DNA from: Leucobacter sp. UCMA 4100
GTDB lineage: Bacteria > Actinomycetota > Actinomycetes > Actinomycetales > Microbacteriaceae
NCBI RefSeq assembly: GCF_027853335.1
Contig: NZ_JAFEUS010000002.1
Location: 1,906,514-1,970,513, forward strand
Length of the DNA stretch: 64,000 bases
Direction: 5' to 3'
Each line of letters starts with the position of its first letter. Position 1 is the first letter of the stretch. The notes beneath the pieces are model-generated. The model worked only from the letters and a program-made list of their open reading frames with translations, had not been told where the DNA came from and did no database searches. Made by a program: the position numbers and the translations under genes. Positions 51,185 to 62,418 of the stretch are shown piece by piece.

Positions 51185-52111
51185 ATGCTGAGATACATCA
51201 TCTTCCGAGTGCTGCAGGTCATCCCTGTTCTACTGGGCACAACGTTTCTGATCTACTTTATGGTCTTTGCGATGCCGGGCGATCCGGTCGCGGCCATGTT
51301 CGGTGAAAAGGTACCGAGCGAAGCGGTCATTGAACGGCTCAGAGAGCAATACAATCTTGATAAGCCTTTCTTCGTGCAATATCTGCTCTACTTGAAGGGC
51401 ATTTTTGTTGGCGACTTTGGTATTAGCTTCTCAGGCGAGCCCGTCTCACAAATTCTTGGCCGTACCTTCCCGGTTACCATCAAGCTCTCGCTCATGGCAA
51501 TCGCGATCGAACTCGTCATCGCGATTATCGTGGGCCTCTTCTCAGGGCTCCGCAAGGGCAAGTTCTTTGACAACATCAACCTGATCATCGCCCTGCTCTT
51601 CATGAGCATCCCGATCTTCGTGATCGCCTTCATCGCCCAGTACGGTCTTGGTATTCAGCTTGGCTGGTTTAAACCGACGGTCAGCGGCGGTGCCCCGATT
51701 CAAGAGCTCCTTCTCCCCGCAATTGTGCTTGGGGTGAGCCTCTACGCGACGAGCATGCGTCTCACGCGCTCTTCGGTCATCGACACTTTGAACCAGGACT
51801 TTGTGCGCACCGCGTACGCAAAGGGCCTCTCGCGTAACCGCGTTGTTCCCGTGCACGTTCTGCGCAACTCGCTCATCCCGACCATCACGAACACCGCGAC
51901 CGACTTCGGCACGCTCATGGTTGGTGCGACGGTGACCGAGGGCATCTTCAACGTTCCCGGTGTCGGTAACGTGCTCTTCCAAGCTATTCTCAAGGGCGAA
52001 AACTCAACGGTCGTGTCATTCGTGACTGTCATGGTGTTGATTTACCTTGGCGTCAACCTTGTTGTTGACCTGCTGTACGCCCTGCTCGACCCGAGGATCA
52101 GGTATGCATAA
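51185..52111 (+). CDS. oppB: Oligopeptide ABC transporter permease, first subunit
   Basis: This 308-residue permease of the DppB/OppB type has six helices. The N-terminal MLRYIIFRVLQVIPVLLGTT and FLIYFMVFAMPGDPVAAMFG are standard, and the EAA-loop region YATSMRLTRSSVIDTLNQDF plus VRTAYAKGLSRNRVVPVHVL contacts the ATPases. AGGGAG precedes ATG 51185. It overlaps oppC by 8 bp (ATGCATAA). Confidence 0.94.
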   Translation: MLRYIIFRVLQVIPVLLGTTFLIYFMVFAMPGDPVAAMFGEKVPSEAVIERLREQYNLDKPFFVQYLLYLKGIFVGDFGISFSGEPVSQILGRTFPVTIKLSLMAIAIELVIAIIVGLFSGLRKGKFFDNINLIIALLFMSIPIFVIAFIAQYGLGIQLGWFKPTVSGGAPIQELLLPAIVLGVSLYATSMRLTRSSVIDTLNQDFVRTAYAKGLSRNRVVPVHVLRNSLIPTITNTATDFGTLMVGATVTEGIFNVPGVGNVLFQAILKGENSTVVSFVTVMVLIYLGVNLVVDLLYALLDPRIRYA

Positions 52112-53069
52112 CCCAAACGCACAGCCCGAACGCCCTCCGATTGAGCACTTTGTTGCTCCAATCGAAGAAACCCCCATCGCCTCAGTCGATGCGGTCAAGG
52201 TTTCATCACGCAAGTCGAGTCTGTGGCGAGATGCGTGGCGCGATATGCGCTCACGCCCCATGTTCTGGATTTCGGCCGCGGTGATTCTGCTGGTGCTGAT
52301 CGTGTCACTCTTCCCGACACTCTTCACTCAGCTCAACCCCCGCGACTGCGTGCTCGCGAACTCGAACGCGGCTCCTAACGCGGGCCACCCACTGGGTTTC
52401 AACAAGCAGGGTTGCGACGTATACACGCGCATCATTCACGGCACCTCGACATCGGTGAGCGTTGGCCTGATCGTGATTCTCATCACCTTCGTTGTCGGCA
52501 CGATCATGGGCGCCGTCGCAGGCTTCTTCGGCGGCAAGGTTGACACCGTGCTTTCACGTCTCGGCGACATCTTCTTCTCGATTCCTTACATCCTCGCTGC
52601 TGTCGTCGTCATGAGCGTGCTCTCGCAGCACCGCAACCCGTTCGTGATCGCCTTGGCGATCGGCGGGTTCTCATGGCCGATTACCGCGAGAATCGTGCGA
52701 AGTGAAATTCTTCGAGTGAAGAATGCTGACTTCGTCATGGCCGCTGAATCAGTCGGTCTGACTCGGATAGAGACGCTCTGGCGCCACGTTTTGCCGAACG
52801 CCATCGCTCCGGCGATCGTCGTCACCACGCTGTCACTCTCAAGCGCGATTGTTGCAGAGGCAACGCTCTCGTTCTTGGGTGTCGGTCTCCCTCCCGGCGA
52901 CTTCATTAGCTGGGGCAACGACATTAGCTCCGCTCAGCTGTCACTTCGTACTGACCCGATGCCGCTGATTTACCCCTCGCTCGCGCTGACCGTGACCGTG
53001 CTTGGCTTCGTGCTGCTCGGTGAGGTTGTTCGCGACGCACTTGATCCGAAGGCGAGGGCGAGACGATGA
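52104..53069 (+). CDS. oppC: Oligopeptide ABC transporter permease, second subunit
   Basis: This 321-residue permease is of the OppC type, with the longer cytoplasmic N-terminus (residues 1-50, SSRKSSLWRDAWRDMRSRPM) before the first helix, and the EAA region FVMAAESVGLTRIETLWRHV with LPNAIAPAIVV. FLGVGLPPGDFISWGNDI is typical of OppC/DppC. ATG 52104 lies inside the oppB end; it ends in an ATGA overlap with the ATPase gene. Confidence 0.94.
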   Translation: MHNPNAQPERPPIEHFVAPIEETPIASVDAVKVSSRKSSLWRDAWRDMRSRPMFWISAAVILLVLIVSLFPTLFTQLNPRDCVLANSNAAPNAGHPLGFNKQGCDVYTRIIHGTSTSVSVGLIVILITFVVGTIMGAVAGFFGGKVDTVLSRLGDIFFSIPYILAAVVVMSVLSQHRNPFVIALAIGGFSWPITARIVRSEILRVKNADFVMAAESVGLTRIETLWRHVLPNAIAPAIVVTTLSLSSAIVAEATLSFLGVGLPPGDFISWGNDISSAQLSLRTDPMPLIYPSLALTVTVLGFVLLGEVVRDALDPKARARR

Positions 53070-54790
53070 CCGAGGAACGCACCACACCTATGATGCAGCC
53101 ACTGCTCTCTGTTCGTGACCTCCGCGTCGCGTTCACCACTGACAAGGTCGAAAAAGAGGTCGTTCACGGCGTCAACTTCGACGTGTTTCCTGGCGAAACG
53201 GTCGCAATCGTTGGCGAGTCGGGGTCGGGCAAATCGACCACGATGCACGCCGTTATTAACCTCCTTCCTGGCACCGGTAAAATCACCGGCGGCTCGGTAA
53301 AGTGGCGCGATCGCGAGCTCGTTGGCGTCGGCCGCCGTGACATGGAGAGCCTGAGGGGCCGCGAGATTGGTCTCGTTCCGCAGGACCCGATGTCGAACTT
53401 GAACCCGGTCTGGTCTATTGGATTCCAGATCGAAGAAGCCATTCGAGCCAACGGCGTCGCCAAGGGGCGCAAAGCCGTGAAGGAGCGCGCTGTAGAGGTG
53501 CTCAAACAGGCCGGCCTTGCCGATGCTGAGCGCCGCATGAAGCAGTACCCGCACCAGTTCTCTGGCGGTATGAAGCAGCGTGCCCTCATCGGCATTGGGC
53601 TTTCTGCCGAGCCTGATCTGCTTATCGCTGATGAGCCGACGTCGGCGCTCGACGTGACGGTGCAGAAGGTTGTGCTCGACCACCTGCAAACCCTCACCGA
53701 CGAGGCAGGCACTGCGCTCGTGTTCATTACGCACGACCTTGGCCTCGCCGCTGAGCGTGCCGAGAAACTCATCGTGATGTACCAGGGCAACATTGTCGAG
53801 TCAGGGCCAAGCCGTGAGATTCTGCAGCGCCCGCAGCACCCGTACACGAAGCGCCTCGTCGCTGCGGCTCCGAGCATCGCCTCGCGCCGTATCGAGGTTT
53901 CGGCCGACCCGGTCACCCAGACCACTGACGTGGTCGATGTGACGCAGCTCGCTGAACTAGGCGACGAACGCCGCATCAACTACGGCGAAGAGGTAGTCAA
54001 GGTCGAGGGGCTCAGCAAGGTGTACAAGCTGCGCAAGGGCAACTTCGGTACCGAAGACCTGCATGCCGTGAGCGATGCCAACTTCGTCATTCACCGTGGC
54101 GAGACCATGGCTCTCGTAGGAGAGTCGGGCTCGGGTAAGTCGACCATCGCCAAGATGGTGCTGCAGCTCGAGAAGCCCACGGCCGGAACGATCACGATCG
54201 ACGGGCAAGACACCTCAAAGCTCAACGGTTCAGAACTGTTCGACCTGCGTCGCAAGCTGCAGCCGGTCTTCCAGGACCCGTATGGCTCGCTCGATCCGCT
54301 GCACAACATCGGCAACACGATCATGGAGCCGCTCAACGTGCACAAGGTTGGCGACCCAGCGAGCCGCAAGCGCCGTGTGCTCGAGCTGCTCGACCAGGTG
54401 TCGCTTCCGCGTGAACTCGCGACCCGCTACCCGAACGAGCTCTCGGGCGGCCAGCGCCAGCGGGTTGCGGTTGCTCGTGGCCTCGCGTTGAAGCCCGACA
54501 TTCTCGTGCTCGACGAGGCGGTCTCGGCTCTTGACGTTCTCGTGCAGGCACAGATTCTCGACCTGCTCGCCGAACTGCAGCGTGACCTGGGGTTGACATA
54601 CCTGTTCATCACCCACGACCTCGCAGTCGTGCGCCTCATCGCAGACCGCGTGTGTGTGATGCGTCAGGGCGAGATCATCGAGCAGTCGACGACCACCGAG
54701 GTGTTCGACAATGCGCGCGAAGACTACACAAAGAACCTGCTCGCGGCCATTCCCGGCGCGAACATTGAGCTCGGCTTGACTGACCGCTAG
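53066..54790 (+). CDS. Oligopeptide ABC transporter, fused dual ATP-binding protein (OppD-OppF)
   Basis: This 574-residue protein carries two ABC modules in one chain. Module 1: Walker A VGESGSGKSTTM (50-60), signature FSGGMKQRALIGIGL, Walker B LLIADEPTSALD. Module 2: VGESGSGKSTIAKM (about 352-361), LSGGQRQRVAVARGL and LVLDEAVSALD. The second D-loop is intact, and Walker B in module 2 has DEAVS rather than DEPTS. The link region includes YTKRLVAAAPS (oligopeptide C-terminal domain). Fusion of D and F is known in actinobacteria. It completes oppBCDF. Confidence 0.94.
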   Translation: MTEERTTPMMQPLLSVRDLRVAFTTDKVEKEVVHGVNFDVFPGETVAIVGESGSGKSTTMHAVINLLPGTGKITGGSVKWRDRELVGVGRRDMESLRGREIGLVPQDPMSNLNPVWSIGFQIEEAIRANGVAKGRKAVKERAVEVLKQAGLADAERRMKQYPHQFSGGMKQRALIGIGLSAEPDLLIADEPTSALDVTVQKVVLDHLQTLTDEAGTALVFITHDLGLAAERAEKLIVMYQGNIVESGPSREILQRPQHPYTKRLVAAAPSIASRRIEVSADPVTQTTDVVDVTQLAELGDERRINYGEEVVKVEGLSKVYKLRKGNFGTEDLHAVSDANFVIHRGETMALVGESGSGKSTIAKMVLQLEKPTAGTITIDGQDTSKLNGSELFDLRRKLQPVFQDPYGSLDPLHNIGNTIMEPLNVHKVGDPASRKRRVLELLDQVSLPRELATRYPNELSGGQRQRVAVARGLALKPDILVLDEAVSALDVLVQAQILDLLAELQRDLGLTYLFITHDLAVVRLIADRVCVMRQGEIIEQSTTTEVFDNAREDYTKNLLAAIPGANIELGLTDR

Positions 54791-54803
54791 CCGCTCGAAC
54801 GCC

Positions 54804-54852
54804 AAGCGCCCCCTTGCAGCCGTGCCCCGTGCCGGCCGGCGAGGGGGCGCTT
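54804..54852 (+). terminator. Terminator after the opp ATPase gene
   Basis: AAGCGCCCCCT pairs with GAGGGGGCGCTT over a long GC-rich loop, followed by a T-containing tail. Confidence 0.6.
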
Positions 54853-55014
54853 CGCGTTCGGCGCAGGGCGCCTCGTAGACCGGTGCGGGCGGCCCGCGCG
54901 GGCGCGATCCGCAACGAAAATAGCGGAAAGCCCCCGATTTTCAGCCAATTCCGATAAGATAGCTCGTCGGCCATCTGTCGGCCACGATCATTACCATCCT
55001 GTAAGGAACCACAC

Positions 55015-56919
55015 ATGGCGCTCGCCACCCGCGAAGATCTTCGCAACGTAGCAATCGTTGCGCACGTTGACCACGGCAAGACCACTCTTGTCAATGCAAT
55101 GCTGACGCAAACTAACTCTTTCGACGCACACGAGCAGGTCGACGATCGTGTGATGGACTCTGGCGACCTTGAACGCGAGAAGGGCATCACCATTCTCGCG
55201 AAGAACACCGCCATCTCGTACGAGGGCGAGCACGCCCAGAACGGCCCGATCACGATTAACGTCGTTGATACCCCGGGCCACGCCGACTTCGGTGGCGAGG
55301 TTGAGCGCGCGCTCTCGATGGTTGACGGCGTTGTGCTGCTCGTTGACTCGGCCGAAGGCCCGCTGCCACAGACCCGCTTCGTGCTACGCAAGGCTCTCGA
55401 GGCAAAGCTGCCCGTGATCCTCGCAGTCAACAAGACTGACCGTGCCGACGCTCGCATCGAAGAGGTCGAGGGTGAGGCGCAGGACTTGCTGCTCGGTCTC
55501 GCATCAGACCTCAGCGAAGACAACCCAGACATCGACATCGACGCCGTGCTCGACGTGCCGACCGTGTACCTCTCGGGCCGTGCTGGCGCCGCGAGCCACA
55601 AGCGCCCCGAAAATGGCACTTTGCCTGATCATGAAGATCTTGAGGCGCTCTTCCAGACGATTCTCGAGCGCGTTCCGGCTCCGCAGTACGACGATGAGTT
55701 CCCGCTTCAGGCGCACGTGACGAACCTCGACTCGTCACCGTTCCTCGGGCGTATTGCGTTGCTTCGCGTGCACCACGGTGAGATCCACAAGGGCGAGACC
55801 GTCGCGTGGGTCAAGCAGGACGGCAGCGTGCAGCAGGTTCGCATCACCGAAATGATGCTCACCAAAGCGCTCACCCGTTTCCCGGCAGATGTTGCAGGCC
55901 CCGGTGACATTGTGGCTATCGCCGGTATCGAAGACATCACGATTGGCGAGACGATTGCCGACGCTGAAGACGTGCGCCCACTCCCGTCGATTGAGATCGA
56001 CGACCCGGCCATCTCGATGACCATCGGTGCGAACACCTCGCCGCTCGTCGGCAAGGTCAAGGGCCACAAGCTCACCGCCCGTATGATCAAGGATCGCCTC
56101 GACCGCGAGCTCATCGGTAACGTCTCGCTCAAGGTGCTCAACACCGACCGTCCCGACGCGTGGGAGGTGCAGGGCCGCGGCGAGCTCGCCCTGTCGATCC
56201 TCGTCGAGAACATGCGTCGCGAGGGCTTCGAGCTCACTGTTGGCAAGCCGCAGGTTGTGACCCGCGAGGTTGACGGCAAGACGCAGGAGCCATACGAGCA
56301 CCTCACGATCGATACCCCCGAAGAGCACCTCGGCGCGATCACGCAGCTGCTGGCCGTGCGCAAGGGCCGCCTCGAAAACATGGTCAACAACGGCACCGGC
56401 TGGGTGCGCCTTGAGTTCATCGTTCCGGCTCGTGGCCTCATTGGTTTCCGCTCGGAGTTCATGACGACCACGCGCGGTAACGGTATCGCCAACGCGATTT
56501 CGCAGGGCTACGGCGAGTGGGCCGGCGCGATCAACACGCGTGCCCACGGCTCGATCGTTGCAGACCGTAACGGTGTTGTCACCCCGTTTGCGATGATCAA
56601 CCTGCAGGAGCGCATGTCGTTCTTCGTGCAGCCCACGCAAGAGGTGTACGAGGGTATGGTCATTGGCGAGAACTCACGTTCAGAAGACATGGACGTGAAC
56701 ATCACCAAAGAGAAGAAGCTCACGAACATGCGTGCTGCGAGCTCAGACACGTTTGAGGCGCTCACGCCGCCCCGCGACCTCACGCTCGAAGAGAGCCTCG
56801 AGTTTGCGAACTCTGACGAGTGCGTCGAGGTGACCCCAGAGGTCGTGCGCATTCGTAAGGTCGAGCTCGACTCGAACGCCCGTGCGCGTTCGGTTTCGCG
56901 CCAGAAGAACCAGAAGTAG
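55015..56919 (+). CDS. typA: Ribosome-associated GTPase TypA/BipA
   Basis: This 634-residue translational GTPase binds the 70S ribosome and helps assembly and stress growth. G1 is AHVDHGKTTLVNAM (residues 16-23 the P-loop), switch I RVMDSGDLEREKGITI, G3 VDTPGHADFGGEVER and G4 AVNKTDRADARIEEVEGEAQ. EF-G-like domains follow, then the unique C-terminal domain (RGLIGFRSEFMTTTRGNGIA). ATG 55015 has AAGGAA upstream and TAAGAT near 54954 is a candidate -10. It is a monocistronic-looking gene with a terminator and a long palindrome after it. Confidence 0.97.
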   Translation: MALATREDLRNVAIVAHVDHGKTTLVNAMLTQTNSFDAHEQVDDRVMDSGDLEREKGITILAKNTAISYEGEHAQNGPITINVVDTPGHADFGGEVERALSMVDGVVLLVDSAEGPLPQTRFVLRKALEAKLPVILAVNKTDRADARIEEVEGEAQDLLLGLASDLSEDNPDIDIDAVLDVPTVYLSGRAGAASHKRPENGTLPDHEDLEALFQTILERVPAPQYDDEFPLQAHVTNLDSSPFLGRIALLRVHHGEIHKGETVAWVKQDGSVQQVRITEMMLTKALTRFPADVAGPGDIVAIAGIEDITIGETIADAEDVRPLPSIEIDDPAISMTIGANTSPLVGKVKGHKLTARMIKDRLDRELIGNVSLKVLNTDRPDAWEVQGRGELALSILVENMRREGFELTVGKPQVVTREVDGKTQEPYEHLTIDTPEEHLGAITQLLAVRKGRLENMVNNGTGWVRLEFIVPARGLIGFRSEFMTTTRGNGIANAISQGYGEWAGAINTRAHGSIVADRNGVVTPFAMINLQERMSFFVQPTQEVYEGMVIGENSRSEDMDVNITKEKKLTNMRAASSDTFEALTPPRDLTLEESLEFANSDECVEVTPEVVRIRKVELDSNARARSVSRQKNQK

Positions 56920-56977
56920 CGTTCGTTGTGGGGCGGATCGCGCCCCGTAACACGTAACGCCCGCCATCTCGCGGGCC

Positions 56978-57014
56978 GAGAGACCGGTTGCCCTGTTGGG
57001 GTGCCGGTCTCTTT
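56978..57014 (+). terminator. Terminator after typA
   Basis: AGAGACCGG pairs with CCGGTCTCT around a 16-nt loop, then TT; about 60 bp past the typA stop. Confidence 0.65.
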
Positions 57015-57123
57015 GCGTTGTGCCGCCTTGGCTGGGAGCCCGGGGCAGGGGCCTGGGCCTGGGCCTTCGGGCGTCAGCACCTCGGGTGTGGCGAGGGGGT
57101 CGTGCAGGTAGTTTTGCGGTCTA

Positions 57124-57173
57124 CTTGACGAAAAGCAGGGTGTTTTCGGCAGAACACCCTGCTTTTCGTCAAG
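57124..57173. repeat. Perfect 21-bp inverted repeat with 8-nt loop
   Basis: Arms begin CTTGACGAAAAGCAGGG and run to GTGTT (57124-57144), with the exact complement at 57153-57173 around TTCGGCAG. No T-run follows on either strand and a terminator for typA already exists upstream, so it is more likely an extragenic palindrome. The gap 56920-57222 contains it and that terminator. Confidence 0.7.
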
Positions 57174-57222
57174 CCACGGCCGCTTCTTGCCGAGTGTCAG
57201 TGGCCTCTCGTATGATCAGGAC

Positions 57223-57888
57223 ATGGCACTCATTTATGAGACATGGATGTCTCCCACCAAACTCGAAATTCTCGCCGCCTGGTTGCCAAAGCAGCCCTGG
57301 TTTGAGGGCGACGCATCTCAGCTGCGAGCGGTTGGCGCTTACCGTTTCGATGACCCCGAGGGTGAGGTGGGCGTCGAAGGCCACCTCGTGACGGCGGGCG
57401 ACGAGACGGTGTACCACGTGCCCGTCACCTACCGGGGCGCACCGCTTGCCGAGGGCGAAGCGTTTCTCATGAGCACGACCGAGCATGGCGTGCACGGCAC
57501 CCGTTGGGTGTATGACGCGATGGGCGACCCGGTGTACCGTCACGTGCTCGCCGTCGCGATTGCGCAGGGCGGCACCGAAGCGAGCGAGCAAACCGCGCTC
57601 TAGGGCGGGGGCAGTGAACCGCGCCCGGTCACGACTCACGTGCGTGGCTCAGGCGAGCCCGGCGCGATCGTGCCAGACCTGTCAGGTGGGCAGGTCACGA
57701 GCGAAGACGGCATCAGCTACGCGCAAACGCCATTCGCTGCGCTCGCGGTCAAACGGGTGGCCACGCGGGCGGGCAGCGGCCCCGAAGAGGCGGCAGTGCT
57801 CACAGCTACCTGGCCCGGGCACGAAGCCCCCGAAGTGCTCGCGATCATGCACGTTGGGGCACGTGACCTCGGCGAGCAGCCCGAGTAG
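57223..57888 (+). pseudogene. Maltokinase-cap-like protein gene interrupted by an in-frame TAG
   Basis: The first 126 codons (57223-57600) encode the maltokinase N-terminal cap-like family: LIYETWMSPTKLEILAAWLP, KQPWFEGDASQLRAVGAYRF, VPVTYRGAPLAEGEAFLMST and EHGVHGTRWVYDAMGDPVYR. TAG at 57601-57603 interrupts, yet the same frame stays open for a further 95 codons to TAG 57889, encoding the expected second half (FAALAVKRVATRAGSG, EEAAVLTATWPGHEAP). Relatives of about 190-220 residues carry both halves, so this is one gene with an amber mutation, or the N-terminal half is expressed alone. A GTG at 57640 could restart. Confidence 0.75.
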
Positions 57889-57997
57889 CTCGAAGAGCTG
57901 AGCATCAGACCCCGGGGCTCTGCGATTCGGCTGCCCGGGTGTTGCTAGAGTGCCACAAGACCATTCGAACCCACGACCACACTGTTAGGACCGAACC

Positions 57998-59014
57998 ATG
58001 AGCTGGATCATGCCGTCAGAAACCGCACGTCACGAGCGCACCTACCTTGCGTTCCCAGCGGCGGGCCCGACTCTCGGCGAGACTGACGCTGAAAAAGAAG
58101 AGTGCTACAGGGCGTGGTCTGAGGTAGCGCTCAAGGTCGCCGAGTTCGAGCCGGTGACGGTGCTTGTCGATCCGACCGAGATTCAGCGTGCCAAGAACAT
58201 GCTCGGCAGCGACGTCGATCACCTTGTGGCACCGGTCGATGAGTTTTGGGTGCGTGACCACGGGCCGAGCTTTGTCGTCGACGCAGGCCGGTTGGGCGCC
58301 GTCTCATGGACCTTCAACGGCTGGGGCGCGAACGACTGGGCCGAGTGGGAGAAATCGTCGCAGCACGGGCGCATCATTGCCGAGTACGCCGGCGCCGAGC
58401 TCATCACCTCAAGCATGGTCAACGAGGGCGGCGGCATTCACGTTGATGGCCAGGGCACGGTCCTGCTCACTGAGACGGTCCAGCTCGATACACGCCGCAA
58501 CCCTGGAGCGACGAAGGCGCAGGTGGAGGCCGAGCTGGAGCGCACGATCGGAGCGAGCAACTTCGTGTGGGTTCCTCGGGGGCTCGCCGCTGACTACGAA
58601 GAGTTCGGCACGAACGGGCACATCGATATCATCGCGACCATTGCCGCCCCCGGCACGGTGCTCATGCACACGCAAGCGAATGAGCATCACCCAGACTTCG
58701 CAGTGGTCCCGCTCATCCGTGAGGCCTTGGCGGCCGCGCACGACGCCGAGGGGCATGCGTTCGAGATCATCGAGGTGCCTGGCCCTGAGACGGTGCGCTC
58801 TGGAGGCGAGCTTGTCGACTGGAGCTACATTAACCACCTCGCCGTCAACGGCGGAGTGATCGCGTGTGGCTTCGGTGATCCCTACGCCGACGACCGGGCG
58901 CGCGACATTCTCGGTGCGGCATACGGCCGTGACGTCGTGAGTATCGACGCGCGCCCGTTCTTTGCCCGCGGCGGGGGTGTGCACTGCATTACCCAGCAGC
59001 AGCCCGCGCTGTAG
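57998..59014 (+). CDS. aguA: Agmatine deiminase (peptidyl-arginine deiminase family)
   Basis: This 338-residue enzyme hydrolyses agmatine to N-carbamoylputrescine and ammonia. The family motifs are the start SWIMPSETARHERTYLAFPA, EFWVRDHGPSFVVD with catalytic Asp, NEGGGIHVDGQGTVLLTE, TNGHIDIIATI with catalytic His-Asp, and near the end GGGVHCITQQQP with nucleophile Cys330. Length is normal. ATG 57998; argF begins 9 bp after its stop, so it is in operon with the arginine genes. This may feed polyamine precursors or disarm agmatine. Confidence 0.88.
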   Translation: MSWIMPSETARHERTYLAFPAAGPTLGETDAEKEECYRAWSEVALKVAEFEPVTVLVDPTEIQRAKNMLGSDVDHLVAPVDEFWVRDHGPSFVVDAGRLGAVSWTFNGWGANDWAEWEKSSQHGRIIAEYAGAELITSSMVNEGGGIHVDGQGTVLLTETVQLDTRRNPGATKAQVEAELERTIGASNFVWVPRGLAADYEEFGTNGHIDIIATIAAPGTVLMHTQANEHHPDFAVVPLIREALAAAHDAEGHAFEIIEVPGPETVRSGGELVDWSYINHLAVNGGVIACGFGDPYADDRARDILGAAYGRDVVSIDARPFFARGGGVHCITQQQPAL

Positions 59015-61374
<2,360 letters not shown>

Positions 61375-61451
61375 TCACTGAAATCAGGGATTCCAGTCGG
61401 TCAGAGAGTCGCGGTAGACTGCGAATCATTCAGACTACAGATGGAGGTCTT

Positions 61452-62342
61452 GTGCTGACGTATGCCGTGCATGGGCAAGGCTCTGCGCTCGTGACTGAGC
61501 GTCTGATCCTGCTCGCTGATGTTCCGCTCGATGAAGCGTCAGAGCTCTGGACCAGTGTTCGTGAGTACGATGCCTCATTCGAGAGCGTGCTTTCAGCGCT
61601 TGCAGGGCGTGGCATTGGGCAGCTGCGTGATTTCGCTCTGCTGGAGTTTGTTCCCGGGACCCCGGGCGCCGTATCGACTGCCCTTCGCGGGCGTGCGACG
61701 ATCGAGCTCGACGGTGATACCTACTCGGGCGATGGAGTGACCACCTGGAGCGAGGCGAGCGCCGAACGCGTGAGCTGTGCGACGCTGCGGCTTGATGAGG
61801 CGCCCCGAGACACCCCATCACTCCCGCTCAACCGCGGTGTGGTGCAAACGAGTGAGCTCGTCTGGGGGCATGAGCCGCTCGAGCAGTTTTCGCTCACGAA
61901 TACGAGTGAGACCGACCGAACCGCGCTGTTTCGTAATGCGCCTGCGCTGCGTGCGATGACCGAGACGAGCCCCGAAGAGCAGACGGTTGTGCGCCGAACC
62001 GTGCCGCAGTGGATGCTGCGCTTTTCGAGCGGCAAGGTCGTCGGCATCGGTGATCGAGTGGTGATCGGGCGCAGGCCAACCCCGATCGTCGATCACGGCG
62101 AAAAGCTCGAGACCCTGCTCTCGCCACAGCGCGAGGTATCGGCAAATCACGCCGTTCTGCGCGGTCTCGAAGATGGCGTTGAGATCATCGATCTCGGGTC
62201 GAAGAATGGCACCGTGGTGCAGCCCGAGGGCAGCGAAAGTGCGCTCTTGAGAGGCGGATCAAGCACCGTGTTGCGGGCGGGTGACACCGTCGACTTTGGT
62301 GACGGTAATGTCGCCGAGTGCGTTCGCGCTTCGCACCCGTGA
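61452..62342 (+). CDS. FHA domain protein
   Basis: This 296-residue cytoplasmic protein has an unannotated N-terminal region of about 190 residues and a C-terminal forkhead-associated domain (about 196-296): VVIGRRPTPIVDHGE, SPQREVSANHAVLRGLEDGV and IIDLGSKNGTVVQPEG, with phosphothreonine-binding Arg, Ser and Asn positions. It starts at GTG 61452. It lies 76 bp before a Ser/Thr kinase gene, so it probably reads that kinase's phosphorylation. This FHA-kinase pair is known at the head of envelope/secretion-related operons in actinobacteria. Confidence 0.82.
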   Translation: MLTYAVHGQGSALVTERLILLADVPLDEASELWTSVREYDASFESVLSALAGRGIGQLRDFALLEFVPGTPGAVSTALRGRATIELDGDTYSGDGVTTWSEASAERVSCATLRLDEAPRDTPSLPLNRGVVQTSELVWGHEPLEQFSLTNTSETDRTALFRNAPALRAMTETSPEEQTVVRRTVPQWMLRFSSGKVVGIGDRVVIGRRPTPIVDHGEKLETLLSPQREVSANHAVLRGLEDGVEIIDLGSKNGTVVQPEGSESALLRGGSSTVLRAGDTVDFGDGNVAECVRASHP

Positions 62343-62418
62343 CACTGGTTGCCCAGCGAACGACCCAGCATGATCGGTAGAATTACAGCGAATTCGTAGC
62401 CGATGAAAGCGAGGCAAG

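Noticed and set aside
61387-61405. Hairpin after argH as a terminator
   Set aside because: Eight-base stem with one mismatch, a 3-nt loop and no T-run; too weak to call.
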